This document shows positions 44,693-56,986 of a stretch of 64,000 nt of DNA, piece after piece; the first letter of the stretch is position 1, and every line of letters starts with the position of its first letter. The notes under the pieces were generated by a model that ran no database searches, was not told the origin of the DNA, and was given only the letters and a program-made list of their open reading frames with translations. Origin of the DNA: Agrocybe praecox (Eukaryota; Basidiomycota; Agaricomycetes; Agaricales; Agrocybaceae); assembly GCA_964017145.1 (NCBI GenBank), contig OZ024841.1, forward strand, positions 4,526,001 through 4,590,000. The letters run 5' to 3'. The position numbers and the translations under genes are program-made.

Positions 44693-45890
44693 CGTGAAAT
44701 TGCGGCTGGCGCCGATGTGGGCTTCTTCGTATGTGACGAAGGCTGGGCTGGGCCCGGCGTCGGGTTAGGTCTGGTTGAAGGCAGAAATGAAGCTATAATC
44801 CCTAAATGAGTCCCCAAGACGTAAATAAATCAAGCACGCACTACTGAGCTTCCCTATGTTGTCCAACATCCTCGACAGAGCATGCACACAAGGGCTAGAA
44901 AATATCAGCACAGGATATGCATGGATATGTGCAAGAGGTGACAAGGTACATGAAGAGATAGGGACAAGGACAAGACGAACACTGTATGACGGGTATGGAG
45001 GGGTGGATGAAGGAGTCGAAGGATCATTCGAAAAATTGTGTTGTGTTACTAGTGTGACGCATCACAGAGGCGGAGTTTTAACTGACTTGTCATGAATTCG
45101 AAAACTGATATACTATCTTGATTTTACAGCCGTTTTCATAGTGATATGCCATCATACAAAAAATACACATATAGGCGGTTCTCTTAACTTGAAAGTCCTT
45201 AGGTATGCCGAAATCAAATGAGAACAAAAATTAAAACATTGTTTTTTGTTTTTGGAAAAAAAAAATGAGAAAAAGTTAGTATCGAAAGTAGTCAGAAAAT
45301 TTGATTGAGTTGATGTTCAGTCTCTTTAATATGATTCTCGGGCTTGACTATTGGCGTAATGGTGTTTTCAAATCCTCGGAGTCGAAGGGAGGATGGTAAA
45401 TTAAGATATTTTGAGTCCGGGTACAATGAGTCAAACCGGCGGTAAGAACTTGCATAGGATCTGATGGCCAAGTGGTAAGTGTGCTTATTTTTTGATCAAC
45501 TGCCAATGTTCGATTCGGGTGTATGGCAAATTTGATTAGAGATAGGACTACTCGCTCGGGCTGGAAAACTAGAAAATGTTTGTTGGTTTGGGAATGCTAT
45601 TCATAGTATTATTATCTAACCTAGAGTATTCTACCGCGTCCACCAGTCCTAGCGGCCTGCGATCTTCCTGATGTTTGAGGTGACCGGAAAACCTCAACTC
45701 CCCGGAGTGTTAACCACGAGCAACACCACCACACTTGCTCGAATCATGGCGGACATCGAGGGCAAGATAAGATAAGATAACGGAGTAATACGGAATTTCA
45801 GAAAATTCCCACCTGTAACCAACCTGTAACGGTCATCGTCAACACTCCGTTGCCCCCGTTGCCCTCGTTCCCCACACCCCTCTCCACAAA
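44693..45890. other. No supported protein gene
   Basis: AT-rich sequence with short ORFs only. One tRNA-like stretch is listed separately. Confidence 0.45.
45458..45530 (+). repeat. tRNA-like sequence (A and B boxes)
   Basis: TGGCCAAGTGGTAAG resembles a tRNA A box and TGTTCGATTCGGG, about 45 nt further, resembles a B box. The acceptor and T stems do not pair well, so this is not a functional tRNA. It could be a tRNA pseudogene or a SINE head. Confidence 0.3.
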
Positions 45891-46373
45891 ATGAGCACTG
45901 CAGTCATGCAAGCTTCCATCCTCAGACGCTCTTTTGCTCGTCAGGCTCTTGTTCAGCAGCGCGCTGTCGCTTCAAAACGCCTCATGTCGTCGTCAACAGA
46001 GGCGACACAAAAGAAGGCACAGCATGCCCTCGCCCTTGCCCAGAAAAATGCTTGAAAGTTCTTTGACGGTGTTAAAATGTTCCTTGAACCTCTTGGGGAC
46101 AAGGTCGGACAGCTCTTTGTGTATAAGTGCAATACTATTTCGCTTCCCAGCGTACAAGCAACCTCTACTTTACAATCTTAACGTGATGAAGGAAGTCTCC
46201 AAGCAAATATATGCCAGGGGGGACTTCAACCCCCCACACCCGATGCTGTCAAGAGCGTTCACAGCTTCCTATGTACACAGATCACTTCCCCAGCCCTCGT
46301 AGGAAACCTGGTTAAGAGGGGAGAACTTGGACATGTCGGTATTTACGGATTACAGGCATATGGTATTTTCAAG
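45891..46373 (+). pseudogene. ATP synthase subunit g (ATP20-like), broken
   Basis: The ATG at 45891 opens an Arg/Ser-rich mitochondrial-type presequence, then KKAQHALALAQKNA, TGA (46053-46055), and KFFDGVKMFLEPLGDKVGQL. A 32-nt GT-AG gap (46119-46150) is followed by YKQPLLYNLNVMKEVSKQIY. A one-base slip in the C run near 46228-46236 moves the frame to PDAVKSVHSFLC and GHVGIYGLQAYGIFK, where the homology ends at a donor-like GT. This is the order of the mitochondrial F1Fo subunit g, a membrane protein that supports synthase dimers. The stop, the frameshift and the missing last exon make it a pseudogene; a functional copy should exist elsewhere. Confidence 0.75.
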
Positions 46374-49300
46374 GTGTGTTGTTGTAATGTTAGCGTTACC
46401 CTCCCATCACCCCGGCAATTTCAACTTTTTAGGTCACACCAAAACCTCCTAAAAACTCCGCTTTTTATCAAACCTACATTTTCTGTTTAAATTGATAAAT
46501 AAGATTTAAATTTATGAGAAATCCGTTCGGCGTTATAAACTAAGATTAATGGGTCAGATTTTTGGGCTACTGTGATGTTGTTCAAATTTTTAAGTTTGGG
46601 CGAACCGAAAACGTTGACTAATTAGACTAGTTTGGAATTTTGTTCTCTAAAGACAGAAGTAATTAATGCCATCTTTCCGAAAATGATAAAAGAAGCTTTT
46701 AGATTTATATACACTTTCGGTTGGTATGAGATTATAATATTTCTTACCCTTTTCGTTGATTACACAATCTTAAGAAAAATCATATATTTTTTTCAAGCTG
46801 AAATCATGCGTAGGATGATCGTACGACCAGCGTACGACTGCCGATAAGCTGTAGCTAAACAGATACTACCTACGTGGCTGACTTCCAAACTATATTTAAC
46901 AGCGGCACTGGTATTTTTGAATGCAAGGATCATCGTCACCTCCAGCGACCAGCTGTCATTGTATTGGATTAGCTGAGGAAAACTATCCAAGAGCTAATAG
47001 CAATAATATGAGTCATTATTATAAAATAACTCCCCAATTTAAGAGAAAGCGCACCTCTTGAGTCTTCGTTGAATTTCTGGAGTTCCTTGCTTTTTTTTGA
47101 GACTTCTAGGTTACCGTCGGGTCCAGAATTTTTTTGCAGCCAATCGCGACAGCGTCCTATACCGAGAATTTAGAAAAATACGCAGTTAGCAATCTTGAGA
47201 AGCGGCTTGATTGGAGTATTACGGAAATCAGACATGTCTAGTAGTAGGGGTGGTGAACTTGCAAAACACGGAAACTGGAATTGAGGTTATGGTAAGTGTC
47301 ATGATTAATAGATGTTAAAAATTGAAACATTGAATGTTGAACGTTGATGGTGGGGGATTTGTGAATGAGATTTTGAGACAACAGATATAAGGAATTTGGG
47401 CGTATTTTATTTTTAGACCATGTCGTCACTACTAACAAAAGATACAGCGTCGGCTAGAAAAAAGTACTCGGCTGTTGTCGCTGTGCTATTTTAGTAACAA
47501 CAGCGCAATTGTCTCTGTCAATATCGTCCGCGCAACGAACATCTGGACTTAGTTATGGATACCAACACTAGCACATAATAACGAGATGTAAACTTGTTCC
47601 GGGATATGCAAAATGTGCAGTTATACGGCAGTAGCCACGCCTTGGCATGCATCATGACCCATTCATGGGGAGCTAAAACAGTTTTTAAACTGTTAGGCCC
47701 TGAGAATCTGCGCTGAGCGTTGTACTCTTGTTTGAAAGCTTACGTATCGGCACAGGCATCCCACATAGTGTGTGCGGCGTGCGCTAATTCAATGCACGTT
47801 GACATGTGGCGGAGCACAAGGCGAGAGTCATATTTTTATATATGTATTAACCCGTACATAGCGCAGGGCGCACAGATTAATTGAAGAATGAGATATATGT
47901 TCAATAGAGCGTATAACACGACAATGGCGCGACAGATGAAGCATGATGCCCTATTTGTCTTTATATGTATAACCACGGTGCGGGGCACAACAGAGGCATG
48001 AGGAAAAAAAAAACTTACATTTTTAACCTGGGTTAAACATCTCCGAGTGCAACAAGACCATAAGGCACGTAGAACGAACGCAAAAATGCCGAGGGCTTTA
48101 CACTGACAAAATATATGTCCGGGCCGCGTCGGAAATTTGCCGGCACAGCCACAACCCGCCGCCTAGGGCGCGTCATCGCTGTTTCCTTATTCCTACCACT
48201 ACCACTACCACTACCACCACCATCCACCCCCACCGCCTGCCACTACCACTTCTTGTCACCACCGCGCCGCAACGACGACCATGACGCAAACGATGGCACA
48301 ATGACAACAACGACGACAACTACGACGATGGGGACGACGATGACGACGATGGGAACGACGATGACGACGGCGCTGCAAACAACGCGAACGACAACGGCGC
48401 CCACCACGCGAACAACGACCACAACGGACGAGCACGACAAAGCCCGAACGAGATCGCCATGACGCAACTGCCGCCTCCGATGGACGCCAGCGAACGAGCC
48501 AACAAATACGAGGGGTCGGGGTTGGGGGCAAGGGCGTGACGTGGCAAGGTATAGGACGACGGGGGGTAGAAAACGGGGAACGGTTACTACGAGGTAAGTA
48601 CCCCGTCCACGCCGTCTCCTCGCTTACCGCCGCTGTCCACAGGCTGGCCGCTGTCCCCTTCTCCCACTTCCATCCCCCTCTTCCTCTGCTTTCCCATCCA
48701 TCTCCCTTCCTTTCCCATCCATCTCCGTTCCTCTTCCCATCTCCTCTCTTTCTGTCTCCCTTCTCTCTGCCCTATCCCCTTTCCATTTCCTCTTCTCTGT
48801 TCTCCCCACCCTCTACTCTTCCCTCTGTCCTCTCCCTTCCATATCCTCTCCCTCTCTATTTTCTCCAATTAAATGAGTATATAAAACTATGTATATTATG
48901 TACTGTAATTAATACATTACTTTCACTGAGTAATTAAGCACATATTTTAACAAGTATAAGTGAGGATGAAGGAAACACTTTGTTGTTTATTACGCGGCAC
49001 TGGCCAGCACGATAGATGAGGCCGTAGCATATTTTTAACGTGTATTGACACGGCACATAGCGCTGCAGCCTGCAGGTGAAGCATGGAGTATGTATTTTCA
49101 ACATGTACTCTATCAACATGGCGGAGAGCGCGACAAATGAAGCATGATGTATTTTATTTAATGTGCGTGAACACGGCTCAGAGAGCGAAGGTGAAGCAAA
49201 TGTTTCATCGTGTACTACCATGGCGCAGAGTGCGGCGGGTGAAGTATGAAGCATGAAAAGGCGTAGCGGGAAACCAGGCGACGCGTTCGGTTCAAGACGC

Positions 49301-52300
49301 CCGAGCTTGGAAAGCGCAGGTGCTCGAAGTGCCGCTCTGCCGAAGACGACGCGGATTGCCGACTGCCTTTCCTGTCGTTCGCAGCTATACTTCCTATAAC
49401 TATTATCCCATATCTCCGCCTCCTCTCTCTGCGGTTCTGCTGCTTCCTCTGCTGCTGTCTCCTCTCTGGATCATGCTCTGCTCTTGGTGGATGGTGCCTC
49501 TGTATGGTGCCTGAGATAGCTGGGATAGCTTGTGTGGACTAACAGAGAGGTGGCGAGTGGTTATGGGTGAATGAAGAAGGTGGAGAGTAGGAATGAAGAG
49601 AGGGAGAAGTGGTGTGTGCTGGATGCAGAGGTGGGTGGGCTGAAGTGTGAGTTAGAAGAGCAAGATAGGGGGTGTGGTGAAGAGAGCAGCAAAAGGACAT
49701 AATGTCCTTTCGCTTTTTTTCTTCATCCCTTCCCTCCCCTTTTTTCCCCCTCTTTCTTCTCTCCTTTCTTTCAGATTTTCAGATTTTTTCTCCTTTTAGA
49801 TCAAACAATGACGCGCAGTAGCGCGTCGCACGCAGGCCACTGGCTCCACTGGGCACCAACAACAGGGTGCAACACCGGCCAACATCAATAACCTTCTTAC
49901 ATACAATGGCTGTCACAACGACGACGGCGACGGGCATGTACAACGACGATGACAATGGCCACGTGGGGGGTGATGGGTCAGCTATGTACAGTTACCGTCG
50001 TCGTCGTAACCAGACATCACCGTCGTCAATGGCTGGATGCAGCAAATGTACAACATACGGCGACGTTTACAACACGGCTACGACCAACAACGTGCAGCTG
50101 AACAACAGCAACTCATGCACAGAGACTCCAGCACAGAGTTGACTGCCGGCACTGCATCGCACGCAACAGGCCGCTGGCTATCCTATCGTCCTTGTCCACA
50201 ACCTGCGTTCTTGACCATACCCTGCACCCTCGTACATGCACGCCCGGTCCTCGTAACCCCCCAACGCAGCCCCCGCTGTCGGTGTGTTTTGGGGTGTGTA
50301 TACAACTACGACAGTGGGGTTTGTATGACAACATACAATGATGGACGTACGCGACGATGGGCTATGGCGACGACAGGAGCGGGTCTTGCTAGCCCTGGGG
50401 GAGGGCCCGCTTGTACAGCATCAATGTTGTCGATGCTTGTATAGCGTCAATCTGGACGCTTGGCGGTGTACTGCAGATGCAGGTATGGTAAGGAGATTCT
50501 GGGACAACAGCAACAATGCCTGCCATCCCTTTTTTTCTTTTTGCGTATCTTTCCTTCCATACATGTAGGTAGTATAGTATGCAGCGTAATATATATGAGT
50601 CGTCGTCACTCTCTTCATCCACACTGTCCATAGCGCTGCTTTTCTGACCATATCCAACTTCAAAATAGCTTCCGAGCGCCGCAGATTCTTGGAGAGCGTG
50701 TGCCGTATCACTATGCCGGTAGCCATATATGCACATAGAATATACGCCCCAGAGGACGGCAAAATTATTCTTAGAGGGTAGTCACTTAAAATAGGATTAA
50801 ACACTACGCTAGTACCGGCGTACGCTGCACTCCAATGGCCCATCCGTTGTATATACACCTGCAAGCTTCAAGCTTCATCAATCATTGCGTTATATTCTTA
50901 TAGACGGTCTCCAAGAGCCTATAATAGAGGTGAATACATCAAAATCTGTTGCAACTACGTTGCAAAACTTTCATTGCAAACAATAGCGGCGGCGGAAACA
51001 ATAACCTACCTACACTATGTAAAAATAGAACAGCCCTTCTATTTATTTGATCGTCAACCGTCAACGCCATACTCAAGTATTCCCCACATTCTTTCACCTT
51101 CCTGCCCTGCTAGAAACATAGATCTTCTAAGCCCAGAGAAATGTGGACATTCCTGGCATAGTGTGAATTTTTCGCGAGAGACAACACATGTCGGGAATAG
51201 CCTCATCCTTTACTACCCAACCCCTGCCTCCGTTGTTCCGATTGCAGGGATCATACAAAAAATTAGCAATTACTACCTCAACACAAGGTACTTGACTACA
51301 TGTTCAGCGGCAAGTACCTCTAACAGCAGGGCAGTGGGACCCTTCCAAGCGCTAACCTTCATTTCCTGCTCAAACTTACTCCTCACAAATGGGTACCACA
51401 CCCCAACTGGACGTACTTACTAATCGAATTCCATTCCATCGTCTCGCACGTTGCACGCTATAAATTCAAAGATCAGCCCTGCAGTGATTTTAAATCTCTC
51501 AGGCAACTCTCAGAAGTAAGCACGCACATCCCGCATCTCGCGCCTAAGGCTACCTAGTTCCATTTATAGCTAGCATGAAGCTGAGCCGCGAGCGCTATAG
51601 GACCTCACACCTTTTCTCCGGGCGTACGCCAGGCGTACGATGGTCGTACGCCTGATATCAGTTAGGTAAAAAATCTATTTTTTCTTTCCATTTTGATGTG
51701 TGCCGAAAATATGAAGAATATCCGCAATATTTGAGATATCGAAGCTCCGATGAAAGATCTTAGTTTTAAATGTAGTTTTGTCTTTTATTATATTTTTAGT
51801 TATGATTTGTCGAACGCATGATATGAAATTTTAAATTTTAATTCACTATTACGGTTACCCGAATACCCGGTTTTCATACATGGTTTTTTGTAAGAGAATA
51901 TCGCCGTGTAGTATTCTAGTTTACATTGTCGAGATGGACTGACTAAATTTTAAGTTTTTATGGATGTTTTCCACCAAGTAAAAATCACAGAATAAAATGA
52001 TAGATTTTATGAGGTTTTGGTGTGACCCAAAAAGTTGATTTCGCCGGGGTGCATAAAGCTAATTAACCCCTCATCACCCCAGATCGGAGAGATTCTCGGC
52101 AGACGGCACTTGATTGGCTACAAGCTCGAATAGATGTTTTCTTCCACCCAGCACGTATTTTATACGTAATACATACTTTAGATTTTGCTTTTTAAAACGT
52201 GCAACCCGAAACTGAAGATAACCACTATGCCTCGCGCTTCGCTGAGCCCGTGCTTTTATTGCTTTTTCCAAAGTTTCGCCGTCCAAAGTATCTAGTTTCC

Positions 52301-53959
52301 AGTCTGCACGCAACTGTCAGGCTAATTTTTTTTTCGCAACAACTCAGACTCGGAATTTGCAACAAACCCTACGCATGCCATGCTTATTGCCGCAACGTAC
52401 ATTCTGTGCGCCATCTCAATTATTTTTCTGCTATTCGCATATCCTGCACATGCTGACTATCGTAGGAACCCAGTCCAAACTTACTACTCCTCCCACCTCG
52501 GTCCTGAACCAATGTATGTGGTCAAGATTTGTGCTACAGATAGCCAGGCGTCATCCCCAACTTTCAGGATACTCTCCACTGCACTGGGCCGTCCCTCTGT
52601 CTAGCTAATTTAGTTTCTTCAACGCAGAACCCTTTCTTCGTATGATCGCTTGATCGCGTACTTTTCGTGGGGTTTGTGCTCACTCCGGTTTACACACTTC
52701 TATGAAGCACCAGCATTTTCCCCCCTTTACATTAATCCTACCTCTCTAGCGGAACTAACGTATTTGTCTTTCAGGTCCAACTAGATAGTTTGAGAGGCCG
52801 TTTCTGCCCAACTCCTGAGGTGAGTACTTGAATTTCTCAGCTGATGGTTTTCTGACAATCATCACCCATATAGCCTTCGCATATTTCATATGAAGACAGT
52901 TTATCTGCGCACATCTTCGTTCTTGACTTGCACATCTGCACGCTCTGCTTGTACACACAAAAATCTTGCCGTTGCATCGTCACAGTCATGTTGCACGCAC
53001 CCAAGGCGTCATAGTACTTTTGGAATCAAAATGGAAAAGTAACAGCCGTAGACGACTGTAAGCTTCTTATTTACGAAGTTCCGATAGATGCGCATCCACT
53101 TTGGTTTTCCAGTCCTGTTTCTAAAACGAAAGACCTTGGCACAATAGTGACGCAGTTGCAGACCCCTCGCCCAACCTTCACCGACGTCGCCTCCGTTCCT
53201 GAATGTCAAATGCTCTGCACCACACCTTCTGTGCATATTCTGCCGTGATTTTTCGCTACTCTACACCCCTCTCTACCCTGACTGACCTGCGATATCAAGT
53301 TTACGCGTATAATCACTTCTATATCGTCGCCGAGCATCTTGTTCGGTCTGAAACCCATGCTACACATACCCAGGCCTCCCCTCCTCCTTTTAGGGCGCTT
53401 TCAAATCTCCTAGGTCCTCTTGCTGTATTGCTATTTTATTTTCTTTCTTCCTGCTTTCTTCGAAATTTTTCTATATCACGTGATCTATAAAACATGTGTG
53501 GGCTTCCGATTTTGCTCTTTCAGAACTCGGGATGGGACCGACCATGATAAAACAACGCACGGTGCTCATCTGTACGAAAGGTCAGCGCCGCGCATTCTTC
53601 GCCGCAACCGGTGAGCAAATTGTGAGCAACCCAGTAGAGTCCTTGAAAACGCAGATGTCATTGTCCCAAAGGACGATTAGTAAAATATCTTTCAGTATGC
53701 TAAGCTGCAGACAAAGACCCGGAGGCTATGAAGCATACCAAAGAAACTTATATTTGCTGCTTTTTTCTTTCTTTCTTTCTAAACACCATTCATCGAAGAA
53801 TATACTATGAGCGCCGTGCTGGTTTATTCACGCGGTATATTCCAATTTGGTAATCTACATGCGGGGCTCCTGTATGAGATGGAATGCCTAACGTAATGTG
53901 AATGCGGCATAGTCCTACAGCAGTGGGACGCGATGGGTGAATATGGGGAGATGAACAAG
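46374..53959. other. 7.6 kb gene-poor region with simple repeats
   Basis: I see no conserved protein or RNA gene. Contents are a diverged minisatellite at about 47820-48000 and 48995-49260, GAC/GAT triplet runs at about 48260-48440, a pyrimidine-rich tract at about 48640-48870, and another triplet-rich part near 49910-50110. ORFs across these are low-complexity products. Confidence 0.5.
48180..48440. repeat. ACC and GACGAT trinucleotide-rich tract
   Basis: Runs of CACTAC/ACC (48195-48230) followed by ACGACGATGACGACGATGGG-like units. Open in several frames on both strands, which reflects composition and not coding. Confidence 0.85.
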
Positions 53960-55956
53960 CTAAACTTTCAGTTTACAAAGGCGTTCTAGTCGTGCAAGTT
54001 GCCACAAATCATGGTCTTTGAGCATAGGACCATACGGCCAAACATCCGGTGACCATTTATTATCAACGTTGAGGGTCGGCGGGTATTTGTCCACATCGTG
54101 CGTTCCAGCCCAATCAAAGTCGACGAGGACTGCACAACTCTTGGACGTATCGTAGAGAATGTTGCCATCCCGCAAGTCACCGAATACAATATCGTTTTCG
54201 TGGAGGAGACGTACTGCCTCACGAACCTGCTCCAGCACGTCGGTAGGGATAGGCTCTTCGTCGTATTGGAGCTTCCAGAGCGATTTGCCGCACACACGAT
54301 CCATCACAACCATGTACAAATCACCGACGACACGCTGACAATCGTGTAGCTTGGGTGCGAACCCAGCCTCAGCAAGAATGTGATGAGCCCGTTCATTGTA
54401 ACGCGCAGTAAACTTGACTACAACCTTCTGTTCGGCGAGAGTGGCAATGTACCCTGCGGCAGTCATGATCCCGAGGCCCTTAGTAACCGCAGTGGGTTCG
54501 CCACATTTGGACAGAAGAGCTGTGTACTTGGGAACAAGCAGCGCAACGGAAGAATCAGCGGGCGTCGGGTTGGGATATAGAGAGGAGAAAGGGGAGACTT
54601 TTTTGGCTTCAACTTTGGTATAATAAAGTGCGAGGTCCGCCTGACACAACGACAGGGCCTTAAATACACGGGCCAGGCGAATGATGTTGTCAGAAGCAAG
54701 AAATCCAGCGGTAAGATCGAGCGTGAGTAAGTGCGTGACGTGAATCTCGCCTATCCAAACGGCGATCGAGATGTCAATGCGATTTTCAGTAATACCAAGG
54801 AAGACGGTAGGGAAGTTACAAAACTCCTGGTAATCCTTGTACTACAAACGGAGGTAAGCCGCGGTAGCCAAACACAACTTTAAAGAGCGTCAAACCTCAT
54901 CCTGCGATATTATTTTGCAGTAATCGACGACAGCTTGAAGAACAGGGTTTCCGCGAATACCCACAGTGTTCTTGAGCTCCAGCACCATGAGAAGAAATAT
55001 ATTGTGCCACCAACTACAGTCAGGCGTGATTCCATCCGCCCATGTGAGTTTTCTTTTCCAATCGCCCTTTCGCTCTAGTGACACATCGATGCTATTTTTT
55101 ATCGCATCCTCGCGGGCCTGCTCGCCGTCGTAAATCTGTATAGCCACGTTGAGGTAGTCAGTGGCGTGCACGACGTCTTGAGGGGTTACTTGAACTTTGT
55201 CGAGATTTTCTAGACGACACTGTAAGGCTGCAAGAGCAGGGTTGAAAATTGCGACAGGAGCACCACCTGGACGACCAAGATGGACACGACGATTGAGAAA
55301 TGCGCGTATGTTGTTGACGCTACCAATGGTTTCGGATGGCGAAGACACCGGGCGTAATGATTGTATAAGAGTATGGAGGTCTAGGTTAAAAAAATGAGAA
55401 AAAGTCTAGGTGTCGACAAGAGGCCTACCCTTGCGGAGCGCCTTGCTTTGAAGGAAGGATGGCATGTCAGTCAAGGTATCAGGCATCTCCAAAACTGAGA
55501 GAATCAGAAACATCGAACAGAAAGACGGCGCAGAGCATACCTTCTGGATCGGAAACAATAATATGCACCGCGTCAGATGAGGAAGGCCCGCCTGGAAATA
55601 TAGATGAAAGGCGCGCCGCAAGTGAGAGGCAATCACTCTCATTTTGTCGATGAAGCCACTGGAGAGCACGCATGTGCAGGCCATCGACAGGAGGAACTGG
55701 AACATCAGCCTGGCGTGTGTGAGTTGGTTGTTTGCCATAGAAAGAAAAATCATACTTTGAAAAGTCGAATATCATTCTTGTTGATGTCCAGTTTGGAGCT
55801 AGTCAGCTCTTTGAAAATCTCGTTCCTGAGCGTGACAACGCGTTTTGCCTCATCTATTTCGATTTCATATAAATAGGGTTGCTCCCCAGGATAGGGATAG
55901 TAACAGCTTAACGAGATCATAGTTGTGCGCAAGGAGTGAGTGCCACTGTCAGCCAT
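53960..55956 (-). CDS. Crinkler-like protein with kinase-like C-terminus
   Basis: Minus-strand exons 55956-55756, 55709-55541, 55494-55429, 55380-54896 and 54841-53960 join in phase through GT-AG introns to 600 residues. The N-terminus (YLYEIEIDEAKRVVTLRNEI with KNDIRLFKADVP) matches the ubiquitin-like header of Crinkler proteins, and AVHIIVSDPEG is the usual segment closing that header region. Residues from about 440 on form a kinase-like fold: a beta strand with VVVKFTARYN (Lys), the catalytic loop DIVFGDLRDGNILY and the metal-binding LVDFDWAG. Crinkler-kinase proteins are known as secreted or nuclear effectors in oomycetes and occur widely in mushrooms, where their role may be conflict between cells. 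The start could also be ATG 55920. Appears intact. Confidence 0.8.
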
Positions 55957-56605
55957 GTACTGGGTATTATAAATCCTGAGAATTTGCAGAAGTTCGGATC
56001 GGCTGGGACGGAGCCTTGAGCCTGTAGTCACGAGCCTCGGGTTTTCCCGCCAATGACCGGAGCCCGGTTGGTTGGTTCGACTCTTCGAGGTCACTCGGGT
56101 TGTAGTAGGGACCCTCGCAATCACGCGAGGTTTGCATTTCACGTAGGTACACTATAAATACAAAATATGTAGCTACAATAGCCTACAAAGTAATAAGGAG
56201 AAAATAAAATAAACAAGGGATAGTGGCATATCACATGCCAAATGTCAATATAAAAATGAAATGCAGATTATCTCCTCGAGATAATCAGCGGCTATTAAGT
56301 GACCACTTCGTGGTGCGCTTGTATTTGCCCCGATTATTCCAACACTGTGAACACAGCATGTCGTACTATTTTTTTTGTTACGACTCAATAAAAGCAGAGA
56401 TATGTGCCTTTGACGAGAAGAATCTGATTTACCGATGTATGGTATTGTATAGTTCAGTTTAATCGTCGGTGCGCTAAGCGCTTAGTCTCAACTTAGCCTC
56501 GCTAACTTCTAAGTCGGGTCAGCTGGTCACTTGCGCTCCTTACCCAGCGACCTTACCAAAACTCAAAACCCTAGCCTTCGCCAAACAAACTTGACAACAA
56601 CTTAT

Positions 56606-56629
56606 GTCCCCTTTGGGGTGACATATGAA

Positions 56630-56660
<31 letters not shown>

Positions 56661-56724
56661 GGCCCCTGCTTAAGGATGACACGCTTTCCCGGAGTGGTAG
56701 ATCTACGGATTTCAATATTCATTT
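56606..56724 (+). ncRNA. U6: U6 spliceosomal snRNA
   Basis: A 5' hairpin GTCCCCTTTGGGGTGAC leads into the conserved core AAAATTGGAACGATACAGAG, which contains the ACAGAGA box that pairs with the 5' splice site. Then come AGATTAGCATGGCCCCTGC (AGC triad) and AAGGATGACACGC (U4 pairing and internal stem-loop). The sequence after GACACGC is unlike metazoan and yeast U6. A run of four T at 56722-56725 is the likely polymerase III stop, giving about 115-119 nt. No TATA box is obvious about 30 nt upstream. The core is complete, so it may be functional. Confidence 0.92.
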
Positions 56725-56986
56725 TGTTTCGTCGTAACAAATAATACTTGTCGTACTCTTTTCTCCCAAAGTTCATATGCATGGAGCTCTTTCTATGTTG
56801 AGTTGAAATAAGACGAATACTTTTGTTATTACTTACATAGTGGGTATATACAGTAGGTATAAATCAATAAATATTTTATTTAGATACGTTAGATCCATCC
56901 CCCAAAACAAACGACACGGAAGTGAAATCATCCATTCAATTCCTCTGCCCCCTACACTTCTTCCGCAAGCTCCCTAACCAGTTCCC

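Noticed and set aside
48115..48547. Thr/Met- or Arg-rich frames in the triplet repeats
   Set aside because: Low-complexity translation of trinucleotide repeats on both strands.
52074..53490. Possible duplicated gene segments (52430-52600 against 53280-53420)
   Set aside because: Only weak pyrimidine-driven similarity around CCAGGC; no shared reading frame.
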